Shown here: piece after piece, positions 27,619 through 37,119 of the stretch | Position numbering within the stretch: the first letter of the stretch is position 1 | How the letters are laid out: the number at the start of each line of letters is the position of its first letter | Source: JBEBVQ01 sp037190845 | GTDB lineage: Bacteria; Bacteroidota; Bacteroidia; Chitinophagales; Chitinophagaceae | Direction: 5' to 3' | NCBI GenBank assembly: GCA_037190845.1 | Contig: JBBCJI010000013.1 | Location: 62,001-126,000 of the forward strand | DNA: 64,000 nt | The notes under the pieces: generated by a model | What the model was told of the DNA's origin: nothing | The model's database searches: none | The model's input: only the letters and a program-made list of their open reading frames with translations | Program-made: the position numbers and the translations under genes

Positions 27619-28782
27619 ATGATCCTGTTCAATATAATAACAACCATTCACCTGCTGGTTTTCTTCTGTCTGCTTTATTTCAGAAAGGAAAATGCGCTAC
27701 CCAACAAAGTGCTTGCCTTATTGCTGGTCAATCCGGCTATAAACTTTATCAGCAATGTGAACATCCTGAGCGGCAATCTCCCTAACGCACCCTATATTTA
27801 TTTCTTTGCACAGACTACGGCCAGCCTGTTTGCCCCGCTGGTATATATGTATGCCGGCCTGATGACAGGCAACCCCTTTACCCTCCGGAAACCCATCTAC
27901 CTGATGACCCTGGTACATATCCTGGGGATGGTATATTTCACTTATGAGTTTACCTTCCTGATGCCGGAGGCCGCACAACAGGCTTACCTGGAAGGATTGC
28001 AGCACGGCCCCTACCCGGAGCAGATGAATATCATCAACGCGATTTTTATTCTCTCGCAACAGGTGTACTTTACCGTTGCAGCGATAAATATTTACCGGTA
28101 TAAAAAACGACTCTTCAATACATTATCCAGCTTTGAAAAAACAAGGCTGACATATATTACCCGCTTCATCAGCCTGATCTGGCTCCTGAACCTGATTGCC
28201 CTGATCACCTATGCCACACTGCCCACGACCATTGTAGAATACATTGTGCTCCCGGCAGTACTCACAAGCATCTGTTTCTTTATTCTTTATTTTTCCTTCC
28301 ATTACAATTCTATATTTACACAGACAACGTACCGGACGTTCCTGTCTGACACCGCTGTCGCTGCCATACCGGCCAATATCATAACACAGACCACAACGGA
28401 ACCCGCGGCCGGGAGAGAAACAACAAGCGCGGCCGAGCTGACACAGATTGCCGGTATTATAGAGGCTGATCTTATTCAGAACGAACCTTTTACCAATCCG
28501 GATTTTACGTTATCCTCATGGGCGGTCTCCCTGCGACTGCCGGAATCAAAAGTCTCGCTGGCCATTAATAAGATCCTGAAAAAGAATTTCTATGACCTGG
28601 TCAATGAAGCCCGTATAAAAAAAGCACAGTCACTGCTGCAGCAACGCCGGGAACTTTCGGTGGAAGGCGTAGCCCTTGAATCGGGTTTCAACAGCCGGGC
28701 TTCCTTTTACCGGGCATTCAAAAAGTATACGGGCATGACCCCTTCTGCGTTTCTGGGTGTGCAGGAACAGGTCACGGCATAA
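27619..28782 (+). CDS. Membrane-anchored AraC-family transcriptional regulator
   Basis: A 387-residue protein. About six to seven hydrophobic spans fill residues 1-230, forming a membrane module without a recognised ligand pocket. A linker (about 240-275) leads to an AraC-type double helix-turn-helix (about 285-380): LSSWAVSLRLPESKVSLAIN, DLVNEARIKKAQSLL and GVALESGFNSRASFYRAFKK. Such fused 7TM-AraC regulators are common in Bacteroidota and are assumed to sense extracellular or membrane signals. Downstream is a RCC1-repeat surface-protein gene in the same direction. Two copies of GATGAGACAT 21 bp apart between them (28831, 28852) would suit an AraC-type operator. Confidence 0.88.
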   Translation: MILFNIITTIHLLVFFCLLYFRKENALPNKVLALLLVNPAINFISNVNILSGNLPNAPYIYFFAQTTASLFAPLVYMYAGLMTGNPFTLRKPIYLMTLVHILGMVYFTYEFTFLMPEAAQQAYLEGLQHGPYPEQMNIINAIFILSQQVYFTVAAINIYRYKKRLFNTLSSFEKTRLTYITRFISLIWLLNLIALITYATLPTTIVEYIVLPAVLTSICFFILYFSFHYNSIFTQTTYRTFLSDTAVAAIPANIITQTTTEPAAGRETTSAAELTQIAGIIEADLIQNEPFTNPDFTLSSWAVSLRLPESKVSLAINKILKKNFYDLVNEARIKKAQSLLQQRRELSVEGVALESGFNSRASFYRAFKKYTGMTPSAFLGVQEQVTA

Positions 28783-28830
28783 AGACTCATTATCTCTTGT
28801 ATAAAATTCATTTCCAAAGGTGTATACGCC

Positions 28831-28863
28831 GATGAGACATGCCGGGAATAGGATGAGACATAC
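28831..28863 (+). promoter_or_regulatory. Direct repeats gatgagacat spaced 21 bp, candidate AraC-type operator
   Basis: Identical decamers at 28831-28840 and 28852-28861, each continued by a cc two bases on, lie two helical turns apart. They are in the 214-bp gap between an AraC-family gene and the RCC1-repeat T9SS gene. The spacing suits binding by AraC-family proteins, which recognise direct half-sites. That this particular regulator binds them is inference. Confidence 0.4.
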
Positions 28864-28996
28864 CTAAAGAAAAGGGAGCGCTTACCTGTCTTAATTTCGG
28901 CCTGTAGAACAGACACCACGCTATCGCTGAGATCACGGCATCCTCACGCACTGCCGGGTTTAAATAATAACAAACACTAAAAAGTAAACACCTTGT

Positions 28997-30364
28997 ATGA
29001 AATATCTGTATACACAACGCATCCGGCTGGCAACATTTGCGTTGGCTGCTATGTGCACATCATCTTTGCAGGCCCAGCATCTGATCACCTGGGGCAATGC
29101 CTATGCCGGTAAACTCGGACCGGAAAGCGGCGTGACCGGCTCCGACTGGAAAACCGCTGTCGTTGCAGGCGACTACACGGCAGGTATAAAAACGGACGGT
29201 ACACTGTACACCTGGGGGCATAATGCTCAAAACCAGTTAGGCGACGGCACCGATACCCCCAATCGTGAAACCCCCATGCCCGTTAACCAGGAGCAATGGG
29301 CAACCCTGTCTTTAAGTGGACTCAATGGGCTGGCCATTAAAACGGACGGCACGCTTTGGGCCTGGGGTGTCAATGACAACGGACAACTGGGCAATGGCAG
29401 CACCACTTCCGCCAAAGAACCGGTACAGGCTGGTACGGATAATAAATGGGCTTCCGTTGGAGCAGGCGGGGCAGTTTCGCTCGGTATCAAAACCGACGGT
29501 ACACTCTGGGCATGGGGCGCCGTACCACTCTCCGGCGGCGGCGTAGGACAGGAAACATCACCTGTACAGCAGGGAACGGGTAATGACTGGGCGGCTGTTT
29601 CGGCGCGTAATGGCAGCATGCTGCTGCTCAAAACCGATGGTACACTCTGGGCTTGGGGTTATAACGATGACGGCCAACTGGGTAACGGTACAACTGATGA
29701 AGTTTCAACGCTCACACAGATCGGCACGGACGATGACTGGGCGAAGATCGCTTTGGGTCGCAAACACAGTCTCGCCATTAAAACCGACGGCACACTCTGG
29801 GCCTGGGGTCACAATAACAAAGGACAATTAGGCGACAGCAGCACTACCAATAGCCTGACGCCTATACAGATAGGCGCCGACAATGACTGGCGGGAGATTA
29901 CCGCTGGCGAACTTTACTCCTACGGCATAAAAACCGACAGCACGCTCTGGTTCTGGGGAGAGGTATCTATTTATAACAACACGAACTCATTCCCCGAAAC
30001 ATCCCTGAAACCCGTTCGGACAGGTACGGATGCCGACTGGATCTCCGTGTCTACAGACGTGGCACACGTAGCGGCGCTCAAAGTTACGCTGCCGACCACG
30101 GGCAGCGGAAATGTTACAGCGGTACCGGAACGCGCCCTTCAGATACAGGTCTATCCGAATCCTGCAACAGATGTCATTCATGTCGTGCCGGCAAATACGA
30201 TCCGTATCACAGATATCCGCCTGACGGATCTCACCGGTAAGGTGATCCGGTCTGTAGCAGGCGATGTGGATGCCATTCCTGTAAGCGATCTGGGTAAGGG
30301 TATGTACCTGCTACAGGTTATCTCACCGGAAGGCTCACAGATAGAGAAGATTTTGTTGCAATAA
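28997..30364 (+). CDS. Secreted RCC1-repeat propeller protein with T9SS type A sorting domain
   Basis: A 455-residue protein with a signal peptide (about 1-27, ending LQAQ). About seven RCC1-like repeats follow, each built on IKTDGTLWAWG..NDNGQLGNG, forming a probable seven-bladed propeller over residues 30-365. The last ~75 residues are a type A sorting domain: VYPNPATDVIHVVPA, DIRLTDLTGKVIRS and GMYLLQVISPEG. RCC1 proteins in eukaryotes bind chromatin or GTPases; bacterial secreted ones have no known ligand. A strong terminator follows (30390-30423). The gene lies downstream of the AraC-family gene and may be its target. Confidence 0.9.
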   Translation: MKYLYTQRIRLATFALAAMCTSSLQAQHLITWGNAYAGKLGPESGVTGSDWKTAVVAGDYTAGIKTDGTLYTWGHNAQNQLGDGTDTPNRETPMPVNQEQWATLSLSGLNGLAIKTDGTLWAWGVNDNGQLGNGSTTSAKEPVQAGTDNKWASVGAGGAVSLGIKTDGTLWAWGAVPLSGGGVGQETSPVQQGTGNDWAAVSARNGSMLLLKTDGTLWAWGYNDDGQLGNGTTDEVSTLTQIGTDDDWAKIALGRKHSLAIKTDGTLWAWGHNNKGQLGDSSTTNSLTPIQIGADNDWREITAGELYSYGIKTDSTLWFWGEVSIYNNTNSFPETSLKPVRTGTDADWISVSTDVAHVAALKVTLPTTGSGNVTAVPERALQIQVYPNPATDVIHVVPANTIRITDIRLTDLTGKVIRSVAGDVDAIPVSDLGKGMYLLQVISPEGSQIEKILLQ

Positions 30365-30389
30365 CTTTTGTGTCCCCCTTCGCATGGTC

Positions 30390-30423
30390 AAAGCTGTCGC
30401 AAGTGATTGCGGCAGCTTTTTTG
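30390..30423 (+). terminator. Intrinsic terminator after the RCC1-repeat gene
   Basis: The stem aaagctgtcgcaa (30390-30402) pairs with ttgcggcagcttt (30407-30419) around a gtga loop, with one G-T pair, followed by a T-rich tail. It is 26 bp after the stop codon at 30364. Confidence 0.9.
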
Positions 30424-31229
30424 TTGCGATGGAATGTGTGTTTTAATCACTGTTGTACGGGAAATGCCCTTCGGCTTCGTTGGGTGACAAAATTTCACTG
30501 TCATGGACGCGGATCCGCAGATACAACTGCAGCCATGCCAGCATCAACGGCTCGAAATGCGTCCCAAACCACATCAATCGCCCCGGTTGCTACCCTCGCT
30601 ATATTCATTGTCCACATTACTGGTGGAAGAATGTATGGAAGAATCTTAACTATTGAGGGTGGGTGGAGGCAGAACATGTTTTAGTAACCCTAAGGGGTCT
30701 TGGTGTGTAAGGATTTTTTCTATTATTGAGTCGTCGCTTAAAAATCATTAGCACCGTAAGACCCGGATCAAGTCGCCTGAATCAGGTTTCCCGGATCATG
30801 CCCGGGACAGGCAGGGCAAGCTTGATGACATAGTCAACAAGTTCAAGCTCAGTACCATTAATGAACACACCTGATCGGCTACCACTCGTCATGGCGGCCC
30901 CCGAGCCGCAATCGTCTTGTATCAGGACGATCATTAAAAGCATCGTTTCGCTTCAGGCGATGGCGGATCAAGTCCGCCATGACATCGTTTTTGTCAGCAG
31001 CCTCCCCCATTACAAAACATACTTGAAATCCGCTATGGATAAGGAATACAGCACCATTCAAAACTTTTTTCCCGGACAACAGTGGTTATAATTCATGAAA
31101 GACAATGCCCCAACGAGTTTAAAAAAATGCAACATTTCCCTGAACAACCATAATAATTAATTATTTTTATTGTAAAGTGGACTTTGGAATCAGAAGGAAG
31201 TGATTAAGGATAAATTTAAAAATGGGAGT
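30424..31229. other. 806-bp repeat-bearing intergenic region, no convincing gene
   Basis: The left part (30424-30700) contains no recognised repeat; a 58-codon leftward frame at 30501-30677 is open but unsupported. The right part carries a copy of the dispersed repeat (30722-30914) with hairpin modules, plus a GGCGGATCAAGTCCGCC hairpin at 30959-30983. From 31100 the sequence is AT-rich, as expected for the promoter of the gene at 31230. Confidence 0.5.
30722..30914. repeat. Copy C of the dispersed modular repeat
   Basis: The start (attattgagtcgtcgcttaa at 30722) matches 61171-61200, and later segments (gatgacatagtcaacaag; taatgaacacacctgatcggctaccac; gtcatggcggcc at 30888) match 61229-61305. 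An extra ~40 bp lies within the first hairpin. The overall order of blocks is the same as in the copy at 61 kb. Confidence 0.6.
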
Positions 31230-32177
31230 ATGAAAACTATTGTATTCTTTCTACTGTTGACTGGTTTTTCCGGTATCGCTGCTGCCCAGACCGTGTTTGC
31301 GCCTATTGGAGCAAAATGGTACTATTCATTTCCATCGCCGGACACTGTTGATCGATATGTATTGTTAGAATCAGAGAAAGACACCCTTATACAGGGGTAT
31401 ATTGCTAAGAAAATAAAGTGGACAGACTACCGCCTTTATACCGGACAGAACTCGTCACCATACTACGATACTACTAGCGGACCATCTTTATATGTATATG
31501 TATCCGGAGATACGGTATTTTATTATCATGAGTTTTTTGAGCAGTTTGCACCACTCTATTTCTTTAATGTTGCGGCAGGAGATACAATTGCTTACCGCCT
31601 GCCTACAGATTGCTATGGCCCAACACCGGGTTTGGATACGTTGTTATTTTATGAACTTGTAGACAGTACAGAAATTGTGTATATAGATAATGTACCGCTC
31701 CAGCGGGTATGGACAAAGCATGCTCCAGAACTTGAAAATACCATGATGGGTATTATGGGTGCCTATATGGAAAGGGCTGGCGCATTAGATTATTACATGC
31801 TTAATCATTTGTGTTCACCCTATATCCCGGAGACGGAATTCCCTTTTTTACGCTGCTATACCGATAGCAGTATTTCTTACAAAGCAGACTCAAGACCCTG
31901 TGATGATCTGCGGGTTTCAATACAAAACTTCCCGACACTTCGGAATGCAATTGAGGTTTACCCCAACCCCGCTCGCGAAACGCTTCACATCCTATTCCCA
32001 TCCGGTGATGCTACCATAAAACTCACAGATATCAGCGGACGCATAGTGGATATACAAGTAATCAAAAATGATGTCAGGGCTGTATTTGATGTGCAGCGCC
32101 ACACGTCGGGGTTATATCTTTATCAGGTGATCACGGATCAGGGCATTCATTCCGGCAGAATAATGATTAACCCATAA
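31230..32177 (+). CDS. Secreted protein of unknown function with T9SS type A sorting domain
   Basis: A 315-residue protein from the ATG at 31230, which gives a clean signal peptide (MKTIVFFLLLTGFSGIAAAQ). The central region (residues 21-240) has no domain I recognise; it opens FAPIGAKWYYSFPSPDT, a start seen in several secreted Bacteroidota proteins, and has five Cys. The last ~75 residues are a type A sorting domain (VYPNPARETLHILFP, SGLYLYQVITDQG). Its base composition is more AT-rich than the neighbouring T9SS genes, which could reflect separate origin. It converges on the PKD protein gene 13 bp away. Confidence 0.8.
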   Translation: MKTIVFFLLLTGFSGIAAAQTVFAPIGAKWYYSFPSPDTVDRYVLLESEKDTLIQGYIAKKIKWTDYRLYTGQNSSPYYDTTSGPSLYVYVSGDTVFYYHEFFEQFAPLYFFNVAAGDTIAYRLPTDCYGPTPGLDTLLFYELVDSTEIVYIDNVPLQRVWTKHAPELENTMMGIMGAYMERAGALDYYMLNHLCSPYIPETEFPFLRCYTDSSISYKADSRPCDDLRVSIQNFPTLRNAIEVYPNPARETLHILFPSGDATIKLTDISGRIVDIQVIKNDVRAVFDVQRHTSGLYLYQVITDQGIHSGRIMINP

Positions 32178-32190
32178 CAATTCTATCCCG

Positions 32191-34755
32191 CTATCTCAGC
32201 AGCGTAACATTCCCCTCATACCGCTTTACAACACTATTCAGAAAAGACACTTCGATCCGGTACACATACACACCGGATGGCTGTGCGACTCCATTCAGCG
32301 TTCCGTCCCAACCCGTGGATTGCGGTTGCTTCGCCTCATACACAAGCTGCCCCCACCGGTTGAACACCTGCACATGCATGCGGTTGACCGTCTGCGGTAG
32401 AAAAGGTTTCGGCAGGAAATAATCATTGATGCCATCGCCGTCAGGCGTGAAGGCATTCGGAATATCCAGCTCACAGGCCTTGTCTACACGTACCTTTCCG
32501 GATGCGGTACAGCCACGTGCAGATACTACCTGCAGACTGTATTCACCCGCTTCGCGCACGGTAAGCTGCCGGGTGCGATCACCCGTATTCCAGAAATACT
32601 GATCACCGGCGTGAGCGGCCTGCCTGTTGGAAAGGATCAACGGACGCTCCGCAGCACACACCGTCGTGTCCGGGCCGAGATCCACAGACGGAACAGGAAA
32701 AACAGTCACCGTGTCCGCAACGCTCACAGCACCGCAGGCACGGTATAGAGCCGTCAGCACTACGGGATACGTACCCGAATCGGTATAGGCATGTTCGAAA
32801 GTGGGTGCATTGTAACCGGTTGTTCCGTCACCCGGATCCCAGGAAAGCTCCTGGAAACCTTGCAGTGTGTACACAGCTGAAAACTGTAGCGGCACACCGG
32901 CGCAAACCGCCGTATCATCGATTAATATTTGCAACTCCGGCAGACTGTCTACCTGAATCAGGTGCCGGGCAGTATCCCTGCAACCGAGACTGTCTATCGC
33001 GACAAGCTGCACTTCATACAGACCGGGATCATGGAACGTATATTCCGGCGTTAAACCCGGAAACGGGGTCCCCTGTACAGACCATGCTATTTCACGCAAC
33101 GGAAGCATGGATTCGGTGGTGTTGGTAAAAGCAACCGTTTCGTGCATGCATACCGTATCATCATCCGGAGTGAAAGAAGCACGCAGTGTATGCATCGTGC
33201 TGACCGTCTGCATTACCGTATCGCTGCAATATGAGTTTGCAGCAATGAGCCGGACAGTATATACGCCCTGTGTCTGGTACACATGTACAGGCGATGACTC
33301 ATCGGAAACAGGTGAATGATCACCAAAATCCCAGGCATATGAAACCGCGCCGGCAGAAAGATTGGTAACGCGCACCGTATCTCCCGCACATCCCATGCTA
33401 ATGGTTGCATCAAATCCGGCAGTAACGGTTTCATCCTGCACGGTGACGAATATAGTATCTGAAAAAGAACAGCCACCTCGCTCCGCTGCCGTTGTTACGG
33501 TTAAGACATATCGCGTATCCGCTACCGGCCGTATTACGGGACTTAGCGTATTATTACCGTGAACAATCGTAGCGGGAGACTGCCAGGCAATAGCATAATC
33601 AATCCATGGCTGCCCGCCGCTGATCACCCCCCGGAGCGTATCTTCATAAGCGCCGCCGCAACCGTGGATCGTCCTGTCTGTACCTGCATCAATCTGCGGT
33701 GGCGGGATAACCCATAACGTATCCCGGAGCGTAATATCGTCCGGGCACCCTGACGCACTCCGGGCCGTGATCACCAGTTGCGCTGCAGTAGTAGGCCGGA
33801 TCTGAAAGTCTGCTCCATTATGAGTCACCGTAGCCGCACCACGTAGTACCTGGTATGCGAACGGAGCGGTGCCGGACATCATGTACGACACACCACCGGT
33901 GTCGCAGGCATATAAAGTATCAACCACTGATATACGCATATCACTGATGGCACAATTGGCAAAATCTCCCGGCATCTGCGGGAAGAAAGAAGCGTTGGGC
34001 ACAACAGTCACATCAATATACGCAGACCCGGCGTGTATCGTCCCCTGAAATAATCCCCTCAGGTTTTGGAATGTCAAAAGATTATCCGTGATGGCAAAAC
34101 CTGCACCGGAAGTGATCACGGGCGCACCGCGCAGCTCCCATTGTTCCAGCAATATTCCGGACGGGCTGTACTTGCGCAGCCAGGCAGGAGTATAGCATCT
34201 CATCAGATAAAAATTACCCGCACAATCCACTACTACATCATAAGGTCCGCCGCCAAGGCCCAAAATCGGAAAGTCAGTAACTGTAGCGACTAATACACTA
34301 TTGCCTGTGCCATCATAGCGATAAACAGCTCCGGTGTTAGCATCGAGATTGTAAATATATCCGCCGCCTGCTCCGAAATTGGGAGAAACCGGGGCTCCGA
34401 TGCCGTGCCCCGTGTTGATCCACGACACGCCATCATAGTAATAATAGGTGCCGCCGACAGAAGTATAAAAAGTAGGTGAGGGCGCGAGTGGGTCGTTGAT
34501 GTTCGCTCCTATGGCAAGACCCATTGACCCTGTTGGCAATGAAATCGTATTGGGTGAAGGATTGGTTGCAGAAAGCGGCAGAAAAGGATTCCAGTTGTAA
34601 ATCGTATTGTTGTCTCCCGCGCTGTCTGTATATACATAGCGGGTAGCGCCCGGCCCACACACAGGCAACTGTGCAGCGGATATCTCTACAGATAACACCC
34701 AGGTACACACCAGCACGACAATATTTCTACAAATCTTTCCGAACTCCATAACCAT
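32191..34755 (-). CDS. Secreted PKD-domain protein with T9SS type B (CHU_C) sorting domain
   Basis: An 854-residue protein from the ATG at 34755 (MVMEFGKICRNIVVLVC...), with an alternative two codons later; both give a signal peptide ending ISAAQ. The N-terminal ~250 residues form a DUF-like propeller region (YIYNLDANTGAVYRYDG). At least three PKD-type modules follow (YAWDFGDHSPVSDESSP; LREIAWSVQGTPFPGLTP; LSWDPGDGTTGYNAP). An Ig-like segment (GPDTTVCAAERPLILSN) precedes the CHU_C domain: IPNAFTPDGDGINDYF, VFNRWGQLVYEA and GNVTLLR. No enzymatic motif is seen. It is probably a long surface adhesin or structural protein. Confidence 0.88.
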   Translation of the reverse strand: MVMEFGKICRNIVVLVCTWVLSVEISAAQLPVCGPGATRYVYTDSAGDNNTIYNWNPFLPLSATNPSPNTISLPTGSMGLAIGANINDPLAPSPTFYTSVGGTYYYYDGVSWINTGHGIGAPVSPNFGAGGGYIYNLDANTGAVYRYDGTGNSVLVATVTDFPILGLGGGPYDVVVDCAGNFYLMRCYTPAWLRKYSPSGILLEQWELRGAPVITSGAGFAITDNLLTFQNLRGLFQGTIHAGSAYIDVTVVPNASFFPQMPGDFANCAISDMRISVVDTLYACDTGGVSYMMSGTAPFAYQVLRGAATVTHNGADFQIRPTTAAQLVITARSASGCPDDITLRDTLWVIPPPQIDAGTDRTIHGCGGAYEDTLRGVISGGQPWIDYAIAWQSPATIVHGNNTLSPVIRPVADTRYVLTVTTAAERGGCSFSDTIFVTVQDETVTAGFDATISMGCAGDTVRVTNLSAGAVSYAWDFGDHSPVSDESSPVHVYQTQGVYTVRLIAANSYCSDTVMQTVSTMHTLRASFTPDDDTVCMHETVAFTNTTESMLPLREIAWSVQGTPFPGLTPEYTFHDPGLYEVQLVAIDSLGCRDTARHLIQVDSLPELQILIDDTAVCAGVPLQFSAVYTLQGFQELSWDPGDGTTGYNAPTFEHAYTDSGTYPVVLTALYRACGAVSVADTVTVFPVPSVDLGPDTTVCAAERPLILSNRQAAHAGDQYFWNTGDRTRQLTVREAGEYSLQVVSARGCTASGKVRVDKACELDIPNAFTPDGDGINDYFLPKPFLPQTVNRMHVQVFNRWGQLVYEAKQPQSTGWDGTLNGVAQPSGVYVYRIEVSFLNSVVKRYEGNVTLLR

Positions 34756-34771
34756 CTTCTTTACCCCTGTC

Positions 34772-34880
34772 ACCCTTCGGCTCCGCTCAGGATGACATTC
34801 CCCTCAACTTCGCTCAGGGTGGCATTCCCCTTGACTGCCTTCAGGGTGACATGCCCCTCAACTATGCTCAGTGCGACAAA
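34772..34880. repeat. Minisatellite of about four 27-bp units
   Basis: Imperfect units of about 27 bp at 34772-34799 (slightly longer), 34800-34826, 34827-34853 and 34854-34880 share the pattern cccctcaacttcgctcagggtgacatt. The tcgctcagg word also appears at 43395-43403. It lies just upstream of the PKD gene. Confidence 0.7.
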
Positions 34881-34901
34881 CAGCTACTAACACACCCACG
34901 G

Positions 34902-34944
34902 CTGACAGTACTATGCTCTCAAACTGAGAACATAGTACTGTCAG
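34902..34944. repeat. 20-bp inverted repeat with 3-nt loop
   Basis: ctgacagtactatgctctca (34902-34921) pairs with the arm 34925-34944 at 19 of 20 positions. It lies between the minisatellite and the stop of the next leftward gene (34974). There is no T-tract, so it is a stem-loop rather than a standard terminator. Confidence 0.7.
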
Positions 34945-34973
34945 GCTGAGCGAAGCCGAAGCAAAGTTGCAGT

Positions 34974-36878
34974 TTATTGCTTTACAATCCGCTCCGTGCC
35001 GATCATTTTACCATTCCGGTCTTTCAGCTCCAGCAGGTAAATACCGGAAGCAAGTCCACTCATGTTCAGGCTGCCGGATCCGTTAAGGGATCTCAGCGTA
35101 CGGCCTGTCACATCTTTCAGGGAGCCGCTTACCAGCTCAGCGCTTTGGATATAGAGTACATCTCCTGCAGGATTGGGATAAATGCGGATGGCATTTCCCG
35201 TAAGCGTACTGATGTTCAGATTATTTACTCCGTATTCTGCAGTGGCGCTGCATCCGAATTCGTCCACCACTTCGAGCACATGCCGTCCGTTTAGGGTTAC
35301 GATGATCGTATCTTTTGTCTCACCGGACAGCAGGGTATCATTGCGATACCACTGGTAAGCAGTAAATGATCCGCCGACCGCATATAATGTGTCTCCGCTC
35401 ACACCAATCGAAACAACCGGATCAGAAACACTGATCTCAAAAGAATCTGTGAAACGCGCCAGACATCCGTCTGTATAATACACACTGTATGTACCCGGTT
35501 GCGATACATCAATCGAAGAAGTTGTCTCACCAGTACTCCATTCGTAAGTAAATCCGGAAGAATCGATACCGGCCTGAAGCGTAAACGAAGCTGGCATCGC
35601 TCCGCAGAACACTGTATCCCAAACGGACACTACCGTATCCGGTCTGATCGGCAATACAACTTCTGTACCCAGACTGGCGCCTGTGTTCGTACCGATCAGC
35701 GTAATTGCTGAAGGCTCAAAATCACAACTGTCTCCGGATTTATTGGGCTGGTTGATCCGATGAATCTTATTAGTGTTCGTCCATTCCACAGCATATATGG
35801 TATCATTATACAGGCGCATCATCCCCAGCCCTCCTGAGGTAAGGGTAATAGGTCGGACGCTTTGTTCTATAGCACTGGAATCCCAACTGGAAATGTCGTA
35901 TTGGAGCAGTGCAAAGGGACCTGCAAATCCATCGGAATGCAAAAAGTATACCTTCCTATTATCCGGAGAAAAACAGCCCCCCCAACTTCCCCAACCTGAA
36001 GATGGGATCTGAACCGGATCGGAAATAATACCGGTGGCCGGATCAAATTTTACAAATTCTTTCATCCGCGGCGTCTGAGAAAATGCTAAGCTAAGTACAA
36101 TACTCCGCCTGTCCGGAGACACCGACATGTAGCTGTTAAATGCCTTGATCTTTCCCTGTGAAACAACGGGCTCCGGATTTATACCGGCCTCCGTAATATG
36201 GTAGGCTTTATAATAATGCGCTGTTGCTGATTGATCATAAGTATGTACAACCAGCCATACGTCATTATTACAACCAGGGATTGCAATCATTGCTTCACTA
36301 AGTCTGTTGGTATCCAGAATGATATTTTTCCGGACGGTCTCCACATCACCATTACCATTATCAAGCGACATATCCACAACAGAATAAAACAGGCAGCCCT
36401 TTGTCGGTGCAGGATATATATCACCCTCATGCGTCAGAGAAAACAGATAATACTTATCAGACGTTCCGACGACAGGTACGATACATGCGCCCTGCATCGA
36501 GCTATAGATTACATCCCTGCGGGAGTTACCCAACAGACCGGTTCCATTGGGCATTACCTGGTTGGAAGCATTCCATACTGAGCCGCCATTGGTATAAAAT
36601 AAAAGCGCTCCTGTTGCAGGATCAGATACTGCGGCATAACCTTCATTACCTGTTACCGAAGTCTGTATAGGCTGTGCCGTACCACTGCTGAAGCTCAATC
36701 CGGCGCCCTGGCCAAAGACCCAGTTATTATTGGCATTCAGGAATTCAGGTCTCTTGTTATAATCCGTCTGCGCAGAAACAACGCCTCCGGCGGCAATGCA
36801 CACAGCGCCTGCCAGAGCAGCATTGCGCACCATCCGGCCAACATTACAGGACAAAAAACGATAGGTATTTTTTTGCAT
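34974..36878 (-). CDS. Secreted propeller-type protein with T9SS type A sorting domain
   Basis: A 634-residue protein from the ATG at 36878 (MQKNTYRFLSCNVGRMVRN), giving a signal peptide ending VVSAQ. Residues about 36-430 are paralogous to the N-terminal part of the 8975-11248 protein: TDYNKRPEFLNANNNWVFG opposite TYYNKQPEFIKANSQWVFG, then the same VSPDRRSIVL and FSPDNRKVYFL propeller blades. An Ig-like module (FTYEWSTGETTSSIDVSQ) and a C-terminal type A domain (IYPNPAGDVLYIQS, GIYLLELKDRNGK, ERIVKQ) follow. The same N-terminal domain is therefore attached to a type B signal in one protein and a type A in the other. Upstream, across a 241-bp gap, a divergent TPR kinase gene begins at 37120. 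Confidence 0.87.
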   Translation of the reverse strand: MQKNTYRFLSCNVGRMVRNAALAGAVCIAAGGVVSAQTDYNKRPEFLNANNNWVFGQGAGLSFSSGTAQPIQTSVTGNEGYAAVSDPATGALLFYTNGGSVWNASNQVMPNGTGLLGNSRRDVIYSSMQGACIVPVVGTSDKYYLFSLTHEGDIYPAPTKGCLFYSVVDMSLDNGNGDVETVRKNIILDTNRLSEAMIAIPGCNNDVWLVVHTYDQSATAHYYKAYHITEAGINPEPVVSQGKIKAFNSYMSVSPDRRSIVLSLAFSQTPRMKEFVKFDPATGIISDPVQIPSSGWGSWGGCFSPDNRKVYFLHSDGFAGPFALLQYDISSWDSSAIEQSVRPITLTSGGLGMMRLYNDTIYAVEWTNTNKIHRINQPNKSGDSCDFEPSAITLIGTNTGASLGTEVVLPIRPDTVVSVWDTVFCGAMPASFTLQAGIDSSGFTYEWSTGETTSSIDVSQPGTYSVYYTDGCLARFTDSFEISVSDPVVSIGVSGDTLYAVGGSFTAYQWYRNDTLLSGETKDTIIVTLNGRHVLEVVDEFGCSATAEYGVNNLNISTLTGNAIRIYPNPAGDVLYIQSAELVSGSLKDVTGRTLRSLNGSGSLNMSGLASGIYLLELKDRNGKMIGTERIVKQ

Positions 36879-37119
36879 ATCAGATATTTTTTGAAAGACA
36901 GACCGCATAGACTCAATCTGCCCTTTTATCACTAAATCAGTTAATTTTACAGATCATTATCCTGGCAAAAATATTTTGTCGCTCCGTGCATTGTATTACG
37001 GAAAACCCTACCCGGAGGTTTCCTGCAGACATTTTACATTGTAATGACCATGTGAGCAACAACCATTTTCATATATTCATGTAATCATCCCGCACAAAAC
37101 ATTATAACACACAGTCAAA

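Noticed and set aside
30370..30684. 104-codon plus-strand frame after the RCC1-repeat gene
   Set aside because: It starts before and runs through a strong terminator hairpin; nothing in it resembles a protein family.
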